DNA of 46,609 nt from a virus. Location of the stretch: positions 1 to 46,609 of IMG/VR virus record IMGVR_UViG_3300025679_000010. One strand, given 5' to 3'. The notes beneath the pieces are model-generated. The model saw only the letters and a program-made list of their open reading frames with translations, made no database searches and was not told where the DNA came from. Of the stretch, positions 24,703 to 31,180 are shown in pieces (within the stretch, counting starts at the first letter, position 1; each line of letters opens with the position of its first letter). The position numbers were made by a program, and so were the translations under genes.

Positions 24703-25080
24703 ATGGAAAAGGGATTATCAGTCGCAGACATCCTGAGTGTCATCCAAGTTCTGATGACTCTCGCGATCATTCCGATTTTAAAATGGGCTTACGGTCTAGC
24801 CAAGTCGGCGGCGCAGTCGTTCGTTCTTCTTCAGGTCACCGGGCTTACGAACCGGATCGAGACGCTTGAGAAGTCGAACACTGCGCTGACCGAAAAATTC
24901 ACGAAGCTCGAAACCGTTCTGAACGAGATCCTGACGACGGCTAAGAATACCGGCGTCGCGAACATGGAAGAAATCCGTCGCGCAATGACCCAGTACGCCG
25001 AAGAGATCCGATCGTTTATGAAAACCGGTGAGCCTTGGACCAAGGACACCCAGAAGGTTTCGGAACCAAAAAAGAATTAA
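24703..25080 (+). CDS. Membrane-anchored coiled-coil protein, possible holin
   Basis: A 125-residue protein with one hydrophobic N-terminal segment (VLMTLAIIPILKWAYGLA, about 14-31) and then a long coiled coil (IETLEKSNTALTEKFTKLET, about 49-68), ending in a Lys-rich tail. ATG 24703 follows GGAGC. The layout resembles small phage holin-like or i-spanin-like proteins found after fibre genes, but no family was recognised. Two other possible lysis clusters exist, near 35816-36546 and 44621-45515. Confidence 0.55.
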   Translation: MEKGLSVADILSVIQVLMTLAIIPILKWAYGLAKSAAQSFVLLQVTGLTNRIETLEKSNTALTEKFTKLETVLNEILTTAKNTGVANMEEIRRAMTQYAEEIRSFMKTGEPWTKDTQKVSEPKKN

Positions 25081-25121
25081 AGTTCGGATGCTCGGGCTTA
25101 TGATCCGCGCGCCCGTCGTTG

Positions 25122-25156
25122 CCCCTGACCTGTGCCTAGCTGGTCGGGGGTTTTTT
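25122..25156 (+). terminator. Terminator of the rightward late genes
   Basis: A 9-bp stem CCCCTGACC/GGTCGGGGG (one G-U pair) with an 11-base loop, then TTTTTT. It overlaps the last codons of the leftward integrase gene, so it stops late transcription from running antisense into int. Confidence 0.82.
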
Positions 25157-26320
25157 CTTTCCCTCAAGTGCGTCTCGGATCTGGTTTGCGTTTTCAATGG
25201 CGGCATCTCGGACCACCGAATCTCTGGCGTGGATATATCTCGCGGTTGAATTCAGATGCTTGTGTCTAAGCATTGAGGCGATCAGTCTTTGGGACGCCCC
25301 GGACTCGTGCGCGTTGGACGCGAAGATGTGGCGAAGGTCGTGAATTCTTAGCTTCGGTAGACCGGCGGAAACCCGAATTTTTTGCCAATGTAAGTAGATC
25401 CCAGCGAATGGTCTCTTTGAAAATCGCCCCGGGAATATAAACGGACTCCCATTCGATCCAGATTGCGCCGCAAGAATCTCCTCAAGCACCCAGTCAGGAA
25501 GGTTCACCCATTCACCGTCGAGGCCACCGCTCTTTGTTTCGGGTAGGAAAAGCATTTTCCTGTGATGATCGACATGCTGAAATTGAGCGCGCAGGATCTC
25601 AGTCTTTCGACAGCCGGTGGCCAGGTAAAGTTTGAGCGCCAGTTTGACACGCTCATTCGGATACTCGGCGATCGCCGTTCCCAGCCGTTCGAACTCCTCT
25701 GGACTCGCCGTGGCCGTCCGGCGGCGCTGCGGATAGTAAGCCACGTCTTCGGTCGGGTTTGAATTCCGCTGGCGCCACCCCCAGACCTCACAGAGCGCGA
25801 ATGCCTTGATGAGCATTCGGATAATGCAGTTCGCTTGGATGGGGGTCTTAATCATTCCCGCGTGCAGCTTCAAGACATCCCCATAGGTCACCTGATTAAC
25901 GCGGAGCTTCCAAAATGGGGTTTCCTCGATTCGCTTCCAGAGGCGCCGGTACTCAAGCGCCGTCGATCGCTTCGTATAGGCTGCGACGTGTTCGCTCATG
26001 TGCCGGTCGCGAAGCTCGGCCATTCCGGGCCCGGACCTGAGTGCGAACTTTTCCCCTGCCGGATCTTCGCCGTGGGCAACCCGGTAGAGCGTGTCCTTTG
26101 CCCATTGGCGCGCTTGATCGAGCGTCGAGACGTTCGTCGGGGAGAAGGTCAGGAACCGCTGTACGCCCCCATGTGTGCGGTAGGTGACGATATACGCCTT
26201 ACGTCCTCCCGAGCTAACCCGAACCCCGAAGCCGGTCGGGTTGTCGTCCCAAAGGTAGACCGATCGCTTATCGGGTGGACAGGTGGATTCCTTGATCTCG
26301 CGGACGGTGAGGGTGGGCAT
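25136..26320 (-). CDS. int: Tyrosine integrase
   Basis: A 394-residue site-specific recombinase. The N-terminus TVREIKESTCPPDKRSVYLW, then DNPTGFGVRVSSGGRKAYIV, is the DUF4102-type arm-binding domain of P4-like integrases. The catalytic domain has the first Arg in ATGCRKTEIL (about 229-238), HDLRHIFASNAHE (about 320-332) with His-x-x-Arg, LRHKHLNSTARYIH (about 348-361) with the late His and the nucleophile Tyr. TAGGAG lies eight bases before ATG 26320. It inserts the circular phage genome at attB. Its own terminal codons carry the opposing late terminator. No Xis with clear similarity is adjacent; a small HTH protein lies far off at 37531-37827. Confidence 0.95.
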   Translation of the reverse strand: MPTLTVREIKESTCPPDKRSVYLWDDNPTGFGVRVSSGGRKAYIVTYRTHGGVQRFLTFSPTNVSTLDQARQWAKDTLYRVAHGEDPAGEKFALRSGPGMAELRDRHMSEHVAAYTKRSTALEYRRLWKRIEETPFWKLRVNQVTYGDVLKLHAGMIKTPIQANCIIRMLIKAFALCEVWGWRQRNSNPTEDVAYYPQRRRTATASPEEFERLGTAIAEYPNERVKLALKLYLATGCRKTEILRAQFQHVDHHRKMLFLPETKSGGLDGEWVNLPDWVLEEILAAQSGSNGSPFIFPGRFSKRPFAGIYLHWQKIRVSAGLPKLRIHDLRHIFASNAHESGASQRLIASMLRHKHLNSTARYIHARDSVVRDAAIENANQIRDALEGKKKPPTS

Positions 26321-26582
26321 ATGTGAACTCCTACCATAACCGACTCAAAGCGTCACAGACAAAAGCGGATCGCTTTTCTGAGCCTTACGGTCACTTTAAT
26401 TTAATATCGAATGATTTCAAATAGTTATGACGCATTTCGTTGGCGCGTAAAAATAACGCCTAACCAAAAACATAACGAGTGTCCGCGCTTATACGCGTGA
26501 TGGGTGTGAACCAGAAGTGAACCACGCGGCGCAACGTGCATAAATTATATCGAAAAATGATATAATAACGCAACCGGTAAAA

Positions 26583-26607
26583 GACCATATTATGGTCCTT
26601 GTTTTTT
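26583..26607 (+). terminator. Weak hairpin terminator
   Basis: GACCAT-ATT-ATGGTC, a 6-bp perfect stem, followed by CTTGTTTTTT. On the other strand it is followed by TTTTA, so it may work weakly in both directions. No gene for it to end is evident on the + strand. Confidence 0.45.
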
Positions 26608-26780
26608 GAACAGACCGGCGGTACCAAGGGATCTGTTTCGTCGAGCCGGGTCAGCATCGAGCAATCGAATAGCGCCGCGTGAATGAAGAGGCCAAACTCG
26701 ATAGGCCCTTCCTCAAGTAGCCACGAGTCAAGTGAGTCTCGCGCCCCGCAGACCCAAGCAGGCTATAAAATCGAGGGCAT

Positions 26781-26811
26781 AACCCCCGGATCGAAAGACT
26801 CGGGGGTTTTT
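26781..26811 (+). terminator. Terminator-like hairpin, first of a related pair
   Basis: AACCCCCG and CGGGGGTT form an 8-bp stem around GATCGAAAGACT, followed by TTTT. The loop motif GGATCGAAAG is shared with the element at 26931. It has the form of an end signal for a short rightward RNA. Confidence 0.65.
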
Positions 26812-26930
26812 AAATTTCAAGGATCAGACCTTGGTCAGTACGTTGGCGCAGTTAGCGAGCAATCGCGGAACACGTTCGTTCGGAACGCTTCAAGGCGATG
26901 CCAAAAGCCTGGGCGTAAAAACAGGCATTT

Positions 26931-26960
26931 AACCCTGGATCGAAAGGTCCGGGGTTTTTT
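26931..26960 (+). terminator. Terminator-like hairpin, second of a related pair
   Basis: AACCCTGGA and TCCGGGGTT (one G-U pair) enclose TCGAAAGG and run into TTTTTT. It sits just beyond the 3' end of the leftward DUF4031 gene. On the - strand its T run is interrupted, so it points mainly rightward. Confidence 0.65.
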
Positions 26961-26961
26961 A

Positions 26962-27234
26962 TTACCGCTCCGGCAGGTGGCCTTCGGCGAAAGACCCGCG
27001 CGCCTCGCAGATGATCCGTACGATCTCGCGTGGGTCAACCAGGACGCATTTCGCGGTGATCTGTTCGATCCGCCGCTTCGGAATGTCGTAATGCGGGAAG
27101 CGCCCCTGGTGAAACCACCATGCGCCGATGCCGAGCTCCCGCGCCATCCGGTGAAGGTTCTCGATCGAATACGGTTCGCAGATCAGGTGCCGCATGTCGT
27201 CACAGACGAAGCGGAGCGGGCCGTCCGGGGTCAC
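26962..27234 (-). CDS. DUF4031 domain protein
   Basis: A 90-residue protein: LRFVCDDMRHLICEPYSIEN, then LHRMARELGIGAWWFHQGRF, then PHYDIPKRR and LVDPREIVRI. This is the DUF4031 pattern with its conserved Asp-Asp, His and PHYD motifs. Its biochemical role is unknown, though the acidic/His set looks metal-binding. The GTG start overlaps the upstream stop (GTGA). It is the last gene of the leftward operon. Confidence 0.82.
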   Translation of the reverse strand: MTPDGPLRFVCDDMRHLICEPYSIENLHRMARELGIGAWWFHQGRFPHYDIPKRRIEQITAKCVLVDPREIVRIICEARGSFAEGHLPER

Positions 27235-27434
27235 ACGGACTCGCGCGGCCGAATGCCGCCGCTGACCGGAGAAAGCTCTCGCTCGCCGCGCCCGACACAG
27301 TCGATCAGCATTTCGCGCTCGATCGTTTCCTTGTTCGTCGGCGAAGGCTTCGCGTCGATGATCGCGATCCGCCGTTTCATCACGTCGATCGAATGCTGGA
27401 TGGCGTCGCGGCGTTCGCGGTCACGGTCGGTCAT
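27231..27434 (-). CDS. Small charged helical protein
   Basis: A 67-residue protein rich in Arg and Glu (DRERRDAIQHSIDVMKRRIA), probably one helical hairpin. No family was recognised. It is supported by ATGA overlap with the upstream gene and GTGA overlap with DUF4031. Confidence 0.6.
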   Translation of the reverse strand: MTDRDRERRDAIQHSIDVMKRRIAIIDAKPSPTNKETIEREMLIDCVGRGERELSPVSGGIRPRESV

Positions 27435-27673
27435 ACGGTCGCCGTTCTCCCGGCCATCTCCGCAACGCCTGGTTTTGGAACCGACGCTTCAACGGTGTCG
27501 GCGAATTCCTGTTCGCTGACGAGCTTCCGGTAGCAGGTGAAGATCGAAGCGCCGACGCTCTTCAGGTACGCGTCCCGACCGGCGTCGTCTGCGAATCGCG
27601 GCGTCTCTTTATCGACGCGGAACTGCGAAGAGTATTTTGCCCAGAAAACCCATCTCGTTTTTTTATCGCTCAT
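27431..27673 (-). CDS. Hypothetical protein
   Basis: An 80-residue soluble protein (RWVFWAKYSSQFRVDKETPR) with mixed strand and helix. No known family was recognised. Start and stop both overlap neighbours as ATGA, which supports it as a real gene of the coupled series. Confidence 0.6.
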   Translation of the reverse strand: MSDKKTRWVFWAKYSSQFRVDKETPRFADDAGRDAYLKSVGASIFTCYRKLVSEQEFADTVEASVPKPGVAEMAGRTATV

Positions 27674-27876
27674 GTGTGCTCCTCGTTTAGTTCGCGCAAT
27701 TCAGTGAGCGCCTTGTAATACTCGATCACCGTCTGCCGCTGTTCCGGTGTCAGGTTCTTTTCGTCGTCGGCTCCGTCCTTGATTGCGATCACTTTCGTTT
27801 TCAGGTCAAGGTACCGGGTGACGGCGCGTTTCAGCGCCTTGTGTTTCGTGCAGCAGCCGGTAATTTTCTTAGGCAT
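27670..27876 (-). CDS. Small helical protein with paired cysteines
   Basis: A 68-residue protein starting MPKKITGCCTKHKALKRAV; the rest is helical (LTPEQRQTVIEYYKALTELR). ATG 27876 has GGGAAC upstream, and a longer form from 27936 lacks a ribosome site. It overlaps the end of the zinc-finger gene by eight bases. Function is unknown. Confidence 0.6.
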   Translation of the reverse strand: MPKKITGCCTKHKALKRAVTRYLDLKTKVIAIKDGADDEKNLTPEQRQTVIEYYKALTELRELNEEHT

Positions 27877-28015
27877 GTTCCCAATTCTCTTCGGTGTTTT
27901 CAATTCGTCCGGTGCCCGTACAGAGCGCGCATTCACAGGTGTCGTAAGTTCCGTCCTCGCGGCGAACTATTATTTCGCCTTGGCCTTTGCAGATCGTGCA
28001 TTCGATGTAGATCAC
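27869..28015 (-). CDS. 48-residue DnaJ-type zinc-finger protein
   Basis: A short gene starting at GTG 28015, where GTGA overlaps the upstream stop. It encodes CTICKGQGE, then CECALCTGTGR: two Cys-x-x-Cys-x-Gly-x-Gly units, the zinc-binding repeat of DnaJ cysteine-rich domains, 48 residues in all. Such mini zinc fingers occur in phage early regions and may bind a host chaperone or nucleic acid. Confidence comes from the motif and the coupled start. Confidence 0.7.
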   Translation of the reverse strand: MIYIECTICKGQGEIIVRREDGTYDTCECALCTGTGRIENTEENWEHA

Positions 28016-28674
28016 AAAGTCTCCGGCGCAATCTCACCGAGAACCGGACACTCGGTCAGGTACGTCGTGCTGAAAATGCTCTTAAGGCTTCTCCCTTTTT
28101 TCGCCATCGTCTTTCGCCACGCCGGAACGGCGAGCGCGCAAAGACCGACCTTCTCCATCTCGATTCCCATCAGCCAAAATTTCAACGTGTCCGAGTCACC
28201 GGATGTCGGCCCGTAGCTCCAACCGTGCAGGAGAATGCAAAACGAGAAGACGATCTGTGAGACGAGTCCAACCCGGAACCCGGCGCGCGCGCGGAGGTAC
28301 GGCATCAGGAACGCAAACCTGAAAAAGTATTCCTGTTCCGCGTTCGGATCGCTGTAGAGGCCGTCCTGTTCCTCAAGCCTGACGATGATCGACTTCGCGG
28401 CGACCGGGCTCAGGTGAGCCGCACCGATCAGTTCGTCATGGCTTAAGCCGCCACCATCCGGCCAACGGCGAAGAATTCCCTCTGGGGTCATACACGCCTG
28501 AACGTGTTTCAGAAGCGCTTCCCACCATGAAGGCGGAACGAGACCGTCAACGATCTTCACCAGCGCGAAGACGTAAGCCGTATAGATCCACGGGTTGTTA
28601 TTGATCGGAATGGTGGGGAGGCCGTAGCGGGCGTCCCAGACGTTCGACGCTTGGACCTTATCTGCGGCTGTCAT
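28012..28674 (-). CDS. Hypothetical protein with hydrophobic centre
   Basis: A 220-residue protein I do not recognise. Residues 1-60 contain ARYGLPTIPINNNPWIYTAY. Residues about 80-130 are polar. Residues about 134-153 (GLVSQIVFSFCILLHGWSYG) could be one membrane helix. The C-terminus is Lys-rich. It lies between a lipoprotein gene and the zinc-finger gene with 4-base overlaps on both sides. It may be a membrane-associated early protein. Confidence 0.6.
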   Translation of the reverse strand: MTAADKVQASNVWDARYGLPTIPINNNPWIYTAYVFALVKIVDGLVPPSWWEALLKHVQACMTPEGILRRWPDGGGLSHDELIGAAHLSPVAAKSIIVRLEEQDGLYSDPNAEQEYFFRFAFLMPYLRARAGFRVGLVSQIVFSFCILLHGWSYGPTSGDSDTLKFWLMGIEMEKVGLCALAVPAWRKTMAKKGRSLKSIFSTTYLTECPVLGEIAPETL

Positions 28675-28832
28675 ATTTGCCCGGTTCCAGACCAGTAAGA
28701 GCCGTCTTTACATGAACACGAAATTCCGTGCGACCGTACATCACCGCGCGTCTTACAGGTCTCGATGCAATGCTTTTCGCCGTATGAGCAACCCGATAAA
28801 ACAAAAAGCATCAGAACCAATGCGCCCCTCAT
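28671..28832 (-). CDS. 53-residue lipoprotein
   Basis: ATG 28832 overlaps the upstream TGA (ATGA), and the stop overlaps the next ATG (ATGA). It starts MRGALVLMLFVLSGC, a short lipoprotein signal with lipobox LSGC at residues 12-15. The mature part is 39 residues with four further cysteines (CIETC and CSCKDG), probably two disulfides. It would be lipid-anchored in the envelope. Phage lipoproteins of this size include outer spanins and superinfection-exclusion proteins. No i-spanin partner overlaps it. Confidence 0.72.
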   Translation of the reverse strand: MRGALVLMLFVLSGCSYGEKHCIETCKTRGDVRSHGISCSCKDGSYWSGTGQI

Positions 28833-29104
28833 TTCCTACCTGCATTCTTGTCGTGTTCGAGTTGAAGCTTCAGAAGCGATCCGATTTGCTTCGCGCAGTT
28901 ACATGCCGCGTTTACAAGCTGCGGATCAATCCGGTCGGTCCCCTTTTTCCGAATCACGTTTCCGACGTCGCTCATCAGCTCGTGTAACTGCTTCACCGAG
29001 TCGCCGATTAAGCTCTTCGATCTGAATGTCTCCCCGGCGAAATTCGGCAATGCTTTTTCTAATTCCGTATGCGGGCGCCTTAGCTCGGGCGCGTTCTCGG
29101 TCAT
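28829..29104 (-). CDS. Small helical protein overlapping the next frame
   Basis: A 91-residue protein from ATG 29104 ending IGSLLKLQLEHDKNAGRK. The central GDSVKQLHELMSDVGNVIRK and DRIDPQLVNAACNCAKQIGS stretches look like ordinary helical protein. Its stop overlaps the lipoprotein start (ATGA). Its first 179 bases overlap the Arg-rich gene in another frame. This frame also stays open back to GTG 29446, where a Cys-x4-Cys...Cys-x3-Cys cluster lies, so a 205-residue form is possible. Confidence 0.5.
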   Translation of the reverse strand: MTENAPELRRPHTELEKALPNFAGETFRSKSLIGDSVKQLHELMSDVGNVIRKKGTDRIDPQLVNAACNCAKQIGSLLKLQLEHDKNAGRK

Positions 29105-29441
29105 AGTCTCGGTATCGTTTTCCACTGGCTCCCTCTCGTTTGCGTTTATATTTTTCAATGTTTGCGGCGCGTGATTTTTCTGGGTCTCTGAGGTACCGCT
29201 CGCGCGCTTGTCGTTTCTTCGATTCCCGGCGAGCAGGATCAGATTGGTACCTTGCGGCGTCGGCCTTTCGCCGTTCAATAACGGTTCCGAGTCTTCGCCA
29301 TCCTCCTCCGAAGAGGATTCGTCCGTCGCTGGTTCGTACCGAGTAGGCTTTCGGGATGGGGAACTTCCGGCGGGGACACAAAGATCGGAGCAATAACTCG
29401 ATCCGGGCCTTGCGTTTCGGTGACAGAGCTGGTCGGCGCAT
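28926..29441 (-). CDS. Arg-rich protein with YxxDP repeats
   Basis: A 171-residue, strongly basic protein. Repeats of the form Tyr-x2-Asp-Pro-x3-Arg (ARYQSDPARRESKKRQ, then RYLRDPEKSRAANIEKYKRK) resemble the linker of phage HNH-type and nucleic-acid-binding proteins, but no HNH catalytic motif is present. The C-terminal half is helical (IQIEELNRRLGEAVTRADE). It starts at ATG 29441, right at the end of the upstream gene. The reading frame competes with the frame ending at 28829; both look coding in parts. Confidence 0.5.
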   Translation of the reverse strand: MRRPALSPKRKARIELLLRSLCPRRKFPIPKAYSVRTSDGRILFGGGWRRLGTVIERRKADAARYQSDPARRESKKRQARERYLRDPEKSRAANIEKYKRKREGASGKRYRDYDRERARAKAPAYGIRKSIAEFRRGDIQIEELNRRLGEAVTRADERRRKRDSEKGDRPD

Positions 29442-29442
29442 T

Positions 29443-29667
29443 TCACTTTTTTGAGTCCTTGCGCGCAGCTTCGCGCATCTTCCAGATTTTCGCATTCAGT
29501 TTTTCTGCTGTTCGCATGGTGTTTTTCGCGGTCTTCGGGTCTTGGTATTGATACAGTGAAAGTCCGTTCTGGATCATCTCAAGTTCGTCGAGCGTAAAAA
29601 GGAACTCTCGCGCACCGCAGTCACCACAGGTCGCGATCCGATTTTTTACGCAGTAGCATTTTTTCAC
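29443..29667 (-). CDS. Small zinc-ribbon-like protein
   Basis: A 74-residue protein from GTG 29667 (GTGA overlap with the upstream stop; an in-frame GTG at 29679 is possible). MKKCYCVKNRIATCGDCGAR has two Cys pairs suited to one zinc ion, followed by a helical segment (FTLDELEMIQNGLSLYQYQ) and a Lys-rich end. It is probably a nucleic-acid- or protein-binding early protein. Confidence 0.6.
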   Translation of the reverse strand: MKKCYCVKNRIATCGDCGAREFLFTLDELEMIQNGLSLYQYQDPKTAKNTMRTAEKLNAKIWKMREAARKDSKK

Positions 29668-29867
29668 ACCAGCCGCCACGCCACCTTGAGCGAGACGCGA
29701 AGCACGTCGGACACCGTGGTTCCCTTTGGCATGTCGCGCAAGCGACGGCGAAGCTCGGTTTCCATTTCCTCATCGATGCGGACCTGATGCGGGTAAGTTC
29801 GCTTCGCGCGCTTCTCAGCCGCGACCTTGAACTTGATTTCTGATTTCGTAGCCGTGAGTGCCTTCAT
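29664..29867 (-). CDS. Ribbon-helix-helix-like DNA-binding protein
   Basis: A 67-residue protein. After a basic start, YPHQVRIDEEMETELRRRL is a strand plus helix and TTVSDVLRVSLKVAWRL a second helix, the Arc/CopG arrangement. It may be a small repressor of this region. ATG 29867 is chosen for GAGG ten bases upstream and the TAATG overlap with the preceding micro-gene. No operator can be assigned to it with confidence, although dyads occur near 32478-32500. Confidence 0.65.
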   Translation of the reverse strand: MKALTATKSEIKFKVAAEKRAKRTYPHQVRIDEEMETELRRRLRDMPKGTTVSDVLRVSLKVAWRLV

Positions 29868-29941
29868 TAGTAAAACCTCGTGTAGATCACAAAACACAGT
29901 ACAATTATCGTTACAACGACGAACCAGATTTCAGCGCACAT
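29867..29941 (-). CDS. 24-residue membrane peptide
   Basis: ATG 29941 lies four bases after the upstream stop; the TAA overlaps the next ATG. The product begins MCAEIWFVVVTIIVLCFVIY, essentially one membrane helix with a short Thr-Arg-Phe-Tyr end. It is too short for statistics; support comes only from coupling and the clean hydrophobic composition. Confidence 0.4.
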   Translation of the reverse strand: MCAEIWFVVVTIIVLCFVIYTRFY

Positions 29942-29945
29942 TTTT

Positions 29946-30314
29946 TCAGTCTGAACGTGCGCGCGCCGCCGCGTCAAGAGCGACTTGCGCGATTGGTCCC
30001 GCGACTTTTAAAAACTCATCGCACCGCTTCTTGATTTCATCCGGTAGACCGGCGCTCCCCATGATGATCCAGCTCACCGCCGAACAGGGGAACTCCGGGA
30101 TCGAGATCTTCGCGTCCTGGAGAACCATGATGGTGGTCATCACCTGGAAGAGCGCTTGAAAGCATTCTTCGCGGCGCATCTCGTAAAACTTCTTATCCTT
30201 CGCCTCGCTTATTTCGTCGTCGCACGGGCTACAGATTCCTTTTTCGTATTTCCCTTGAAAATACTCACCGCAGTTATCGCACTCGACGGTAAACGTCTTT
30301 TTGGTTTCGCTCAT
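29946..30314 (-). CDS. Zinc-ribbon protein with helical C-terminus
   Basis: A 122-residue protein. VECDNCGEYFQGKYEKGICS plus PCDDE gives a Cys-x2-Cys...Cys-x2-Cys zinc ribbon at about residues 10-32. The remainder is mostly helical (FQALFQVMTTIMVLQDAKIS; ALPDEIKKRCDE-like region). ATG 30314 is fixed by ATGA overlap; a longer start at 30362 is unnecessary. Function is unknown. Confidence 0.65.
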   Translation of the reverse strand: MSETKKTFTVECDNCGEYFQGKYEKGICSPCDDEISEAKDKKFYEMRREECFQALFQVMTTIMVLQDAKISIPEFPCSAVSWIIMGSAGLPDEIKKRCDEFLKVAGPIAQVALDAAARARSD

Positions 30315-30562
30315 GGTGTCCTCGCAATCCAGCCCTTTTTCAGCTCGACAATTTGTTCGCATTCTGGATCGTTCTCAAACGGAACGAGAAGCGCGTATCT
30401 CCCCTCGCCGCTTGGCGGGTGGAGATATTCTACGCGGCCAGAAATCCAATGGCGACCGATCTTGACCTCAACCGGCGAACCGCTGGTGAGTTCCTCAAAC
30501 GGTTCTTCGTCGCATTCAATCGCCCATCGCTTCGTGCTGGTCTTCGTGAGTTTGCCTTTCAT
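30311..30562 (-). CDS. DUF5348 family protein
   Basis: An 83-residue beta-rich protein: WAIECDEEPFEELTSGSPVE, then VKIGRHWISGRVEY, then RYALLVPF and CEQIVELKKGWIAR. Strand order and the conserved Trp/Gly residues match DUF5348, found in many mobile elements, function unknown. ATGA overlaps on both sides. Confidence 0.72.
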   Translation of the reverse strand: MKGKLTKTSTKRWAIECDEEPFEELTSGSPVEVKIGRHWISGRVEYLHPPSGEGRYALLVPFENDPECEQIVELKKGWIARTP

Positions 30563-30813
30563 TCGTCTATCCCCGCCTTCACCGCAAGCTCGAGAAGCTG
30601 TTTCCAGGTGAGCGTGAATTGCTTCCCGGTTTTTACGCTCTGGAGAATTGGCTCGCGGCTTCCAACGTGAAGAGACATCTCATAAGCCGGACCTTCGTCG
30701 GTGTCGGCGGTCCCGACGTTCTCGCGAAGGAAAAGCGATCCCTTCGAGTGAATAAAACCGATTCCTTGCTTACCCATCGTCATTTTTGGCTTGTCTTGTG
30801 GTGTGGTTTTCAT
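30559..30813 (-). CDS. Hypothetical early protein
   Basis: An 84-residue soluble protein (GKQGIGFIHSKGSLFLRENV, then FTLTWKQLLELAVKAG). Mixed strand and helix, no known family. Both ends overlap neighbours by ATGA, supporting it as a real gene. Confidence 0.62.
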   Translation of the reverse strand: MKTTPQDKPKMTMGKQGIGFIHSKGSLFLRENVGTADTDEGPAYEMSLHVGSREPILQSVKTGKQFTLTWKQLLELAVKAGIDE

Positions 30814-30959
30814 TCTTTATTTCCCCCGTTCAGGTAATGAACCCGGTCGGCTGCGTCGTCTCGGTTTGAGTAATCGCTATCTGGATTCCAATTTCCGTTT
30901 GGATCGTAGAACCCGACAGTCCAGAGGTTTGGTTCGCTGCAAATATAGACGTAGCTCAT
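30810..30959 (-). CDS. 49-residue conserved-looking phage protein
   Basis: ATG 30959 overlaps the upstream stop and the TGA overlaps the next ATG. It encodes MSYVYICSEPNLWTVGFYDP, then NGNWNPDSDYSNRDDAADRV, then HYLNGG. The 'TVGFYDPxGxWxPxSD' and 'AAxRVHYLNGG' patterns are ones I have seen in small phage proteins of unknown function. Confidence 0.75.
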   Translation of the reverse strand: MSYVYICSEPNLWTVGFYDPNGNWNPDSDYSNRDDAADRVHYLNGGNKE

Positions 30960-31180
30960 GCGCATTCCGCTTTCGCGATGGCAGCGCGGATATGGTTCAT
31001 CGCCATATTCCGTTCGATTTTGTACTTGGCCTCAAGCGCAGCAATCGTTTTTTCGGCGGCCTTCAGCGCTTCGAGCAGGTCCGCCTTCTGCTTCTGAAGG
31101 TCGAGCACCATCAGGGATAGGTCTTGAGTTGACTGCATGAATTCGTTTCTTTGTTTTTGGAGATCGTTTTGATTGCTCAT
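30956..31180 (-). CDS. Small coiled-coil protein
   Basis: A 74-residue protein, nearly all heptad helix (DLSLMVLDLQKQKADLLEAL, then AAEKTIAALEAKYKIERN). ATG 31180 has GGAAGGACGG upstream and overlaps the previous stop. It is probably an oligomerising partner of another early protein. Confidence 0.65.
   Translation of the reverse strand: MSNQNDLQKQRNEFMQSTQDLSLMVLDLQKQKADLLEALKAAEKTIAALEAKYKIERNMAMNHIRAAIAKAECA

Larger units (their letters stand above)
26321..26961. other. Gene-free region beside the integrase (attP candidate)
   Basis: About 640 bases without a convincing gene. It holds an AT-rich dyad TTATATC-7-GATATAA at roughly 26546-26567, a short hairpin with T run at 26583-26607, and two related rightward terminator-like elements at 26781-26811 and 26931-26960. 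Phage attP sites normally lie beside int, so this is the likeliest place, but I find no tRNA 3' end that would mark the core. Confidence 0.4.

Noticed and set aside
26321-26961. Search for a tRNA 3' end as attP core
   Set aside because: No T-arm-like GGTTCRA motif followed by an acceptor strand was found. The tRNA-like gene at 32551 is too far from int and is complete at its 3' end.
26683-27519. Long + strand open frame of 278 codons
   Set aside because: It runs antisense through DUF4031 and two coupled small genes, crosses a terminator hairpin, and its protein is low-complexity Arg/Ser with no domain. It is a shadow of the leftward genes.
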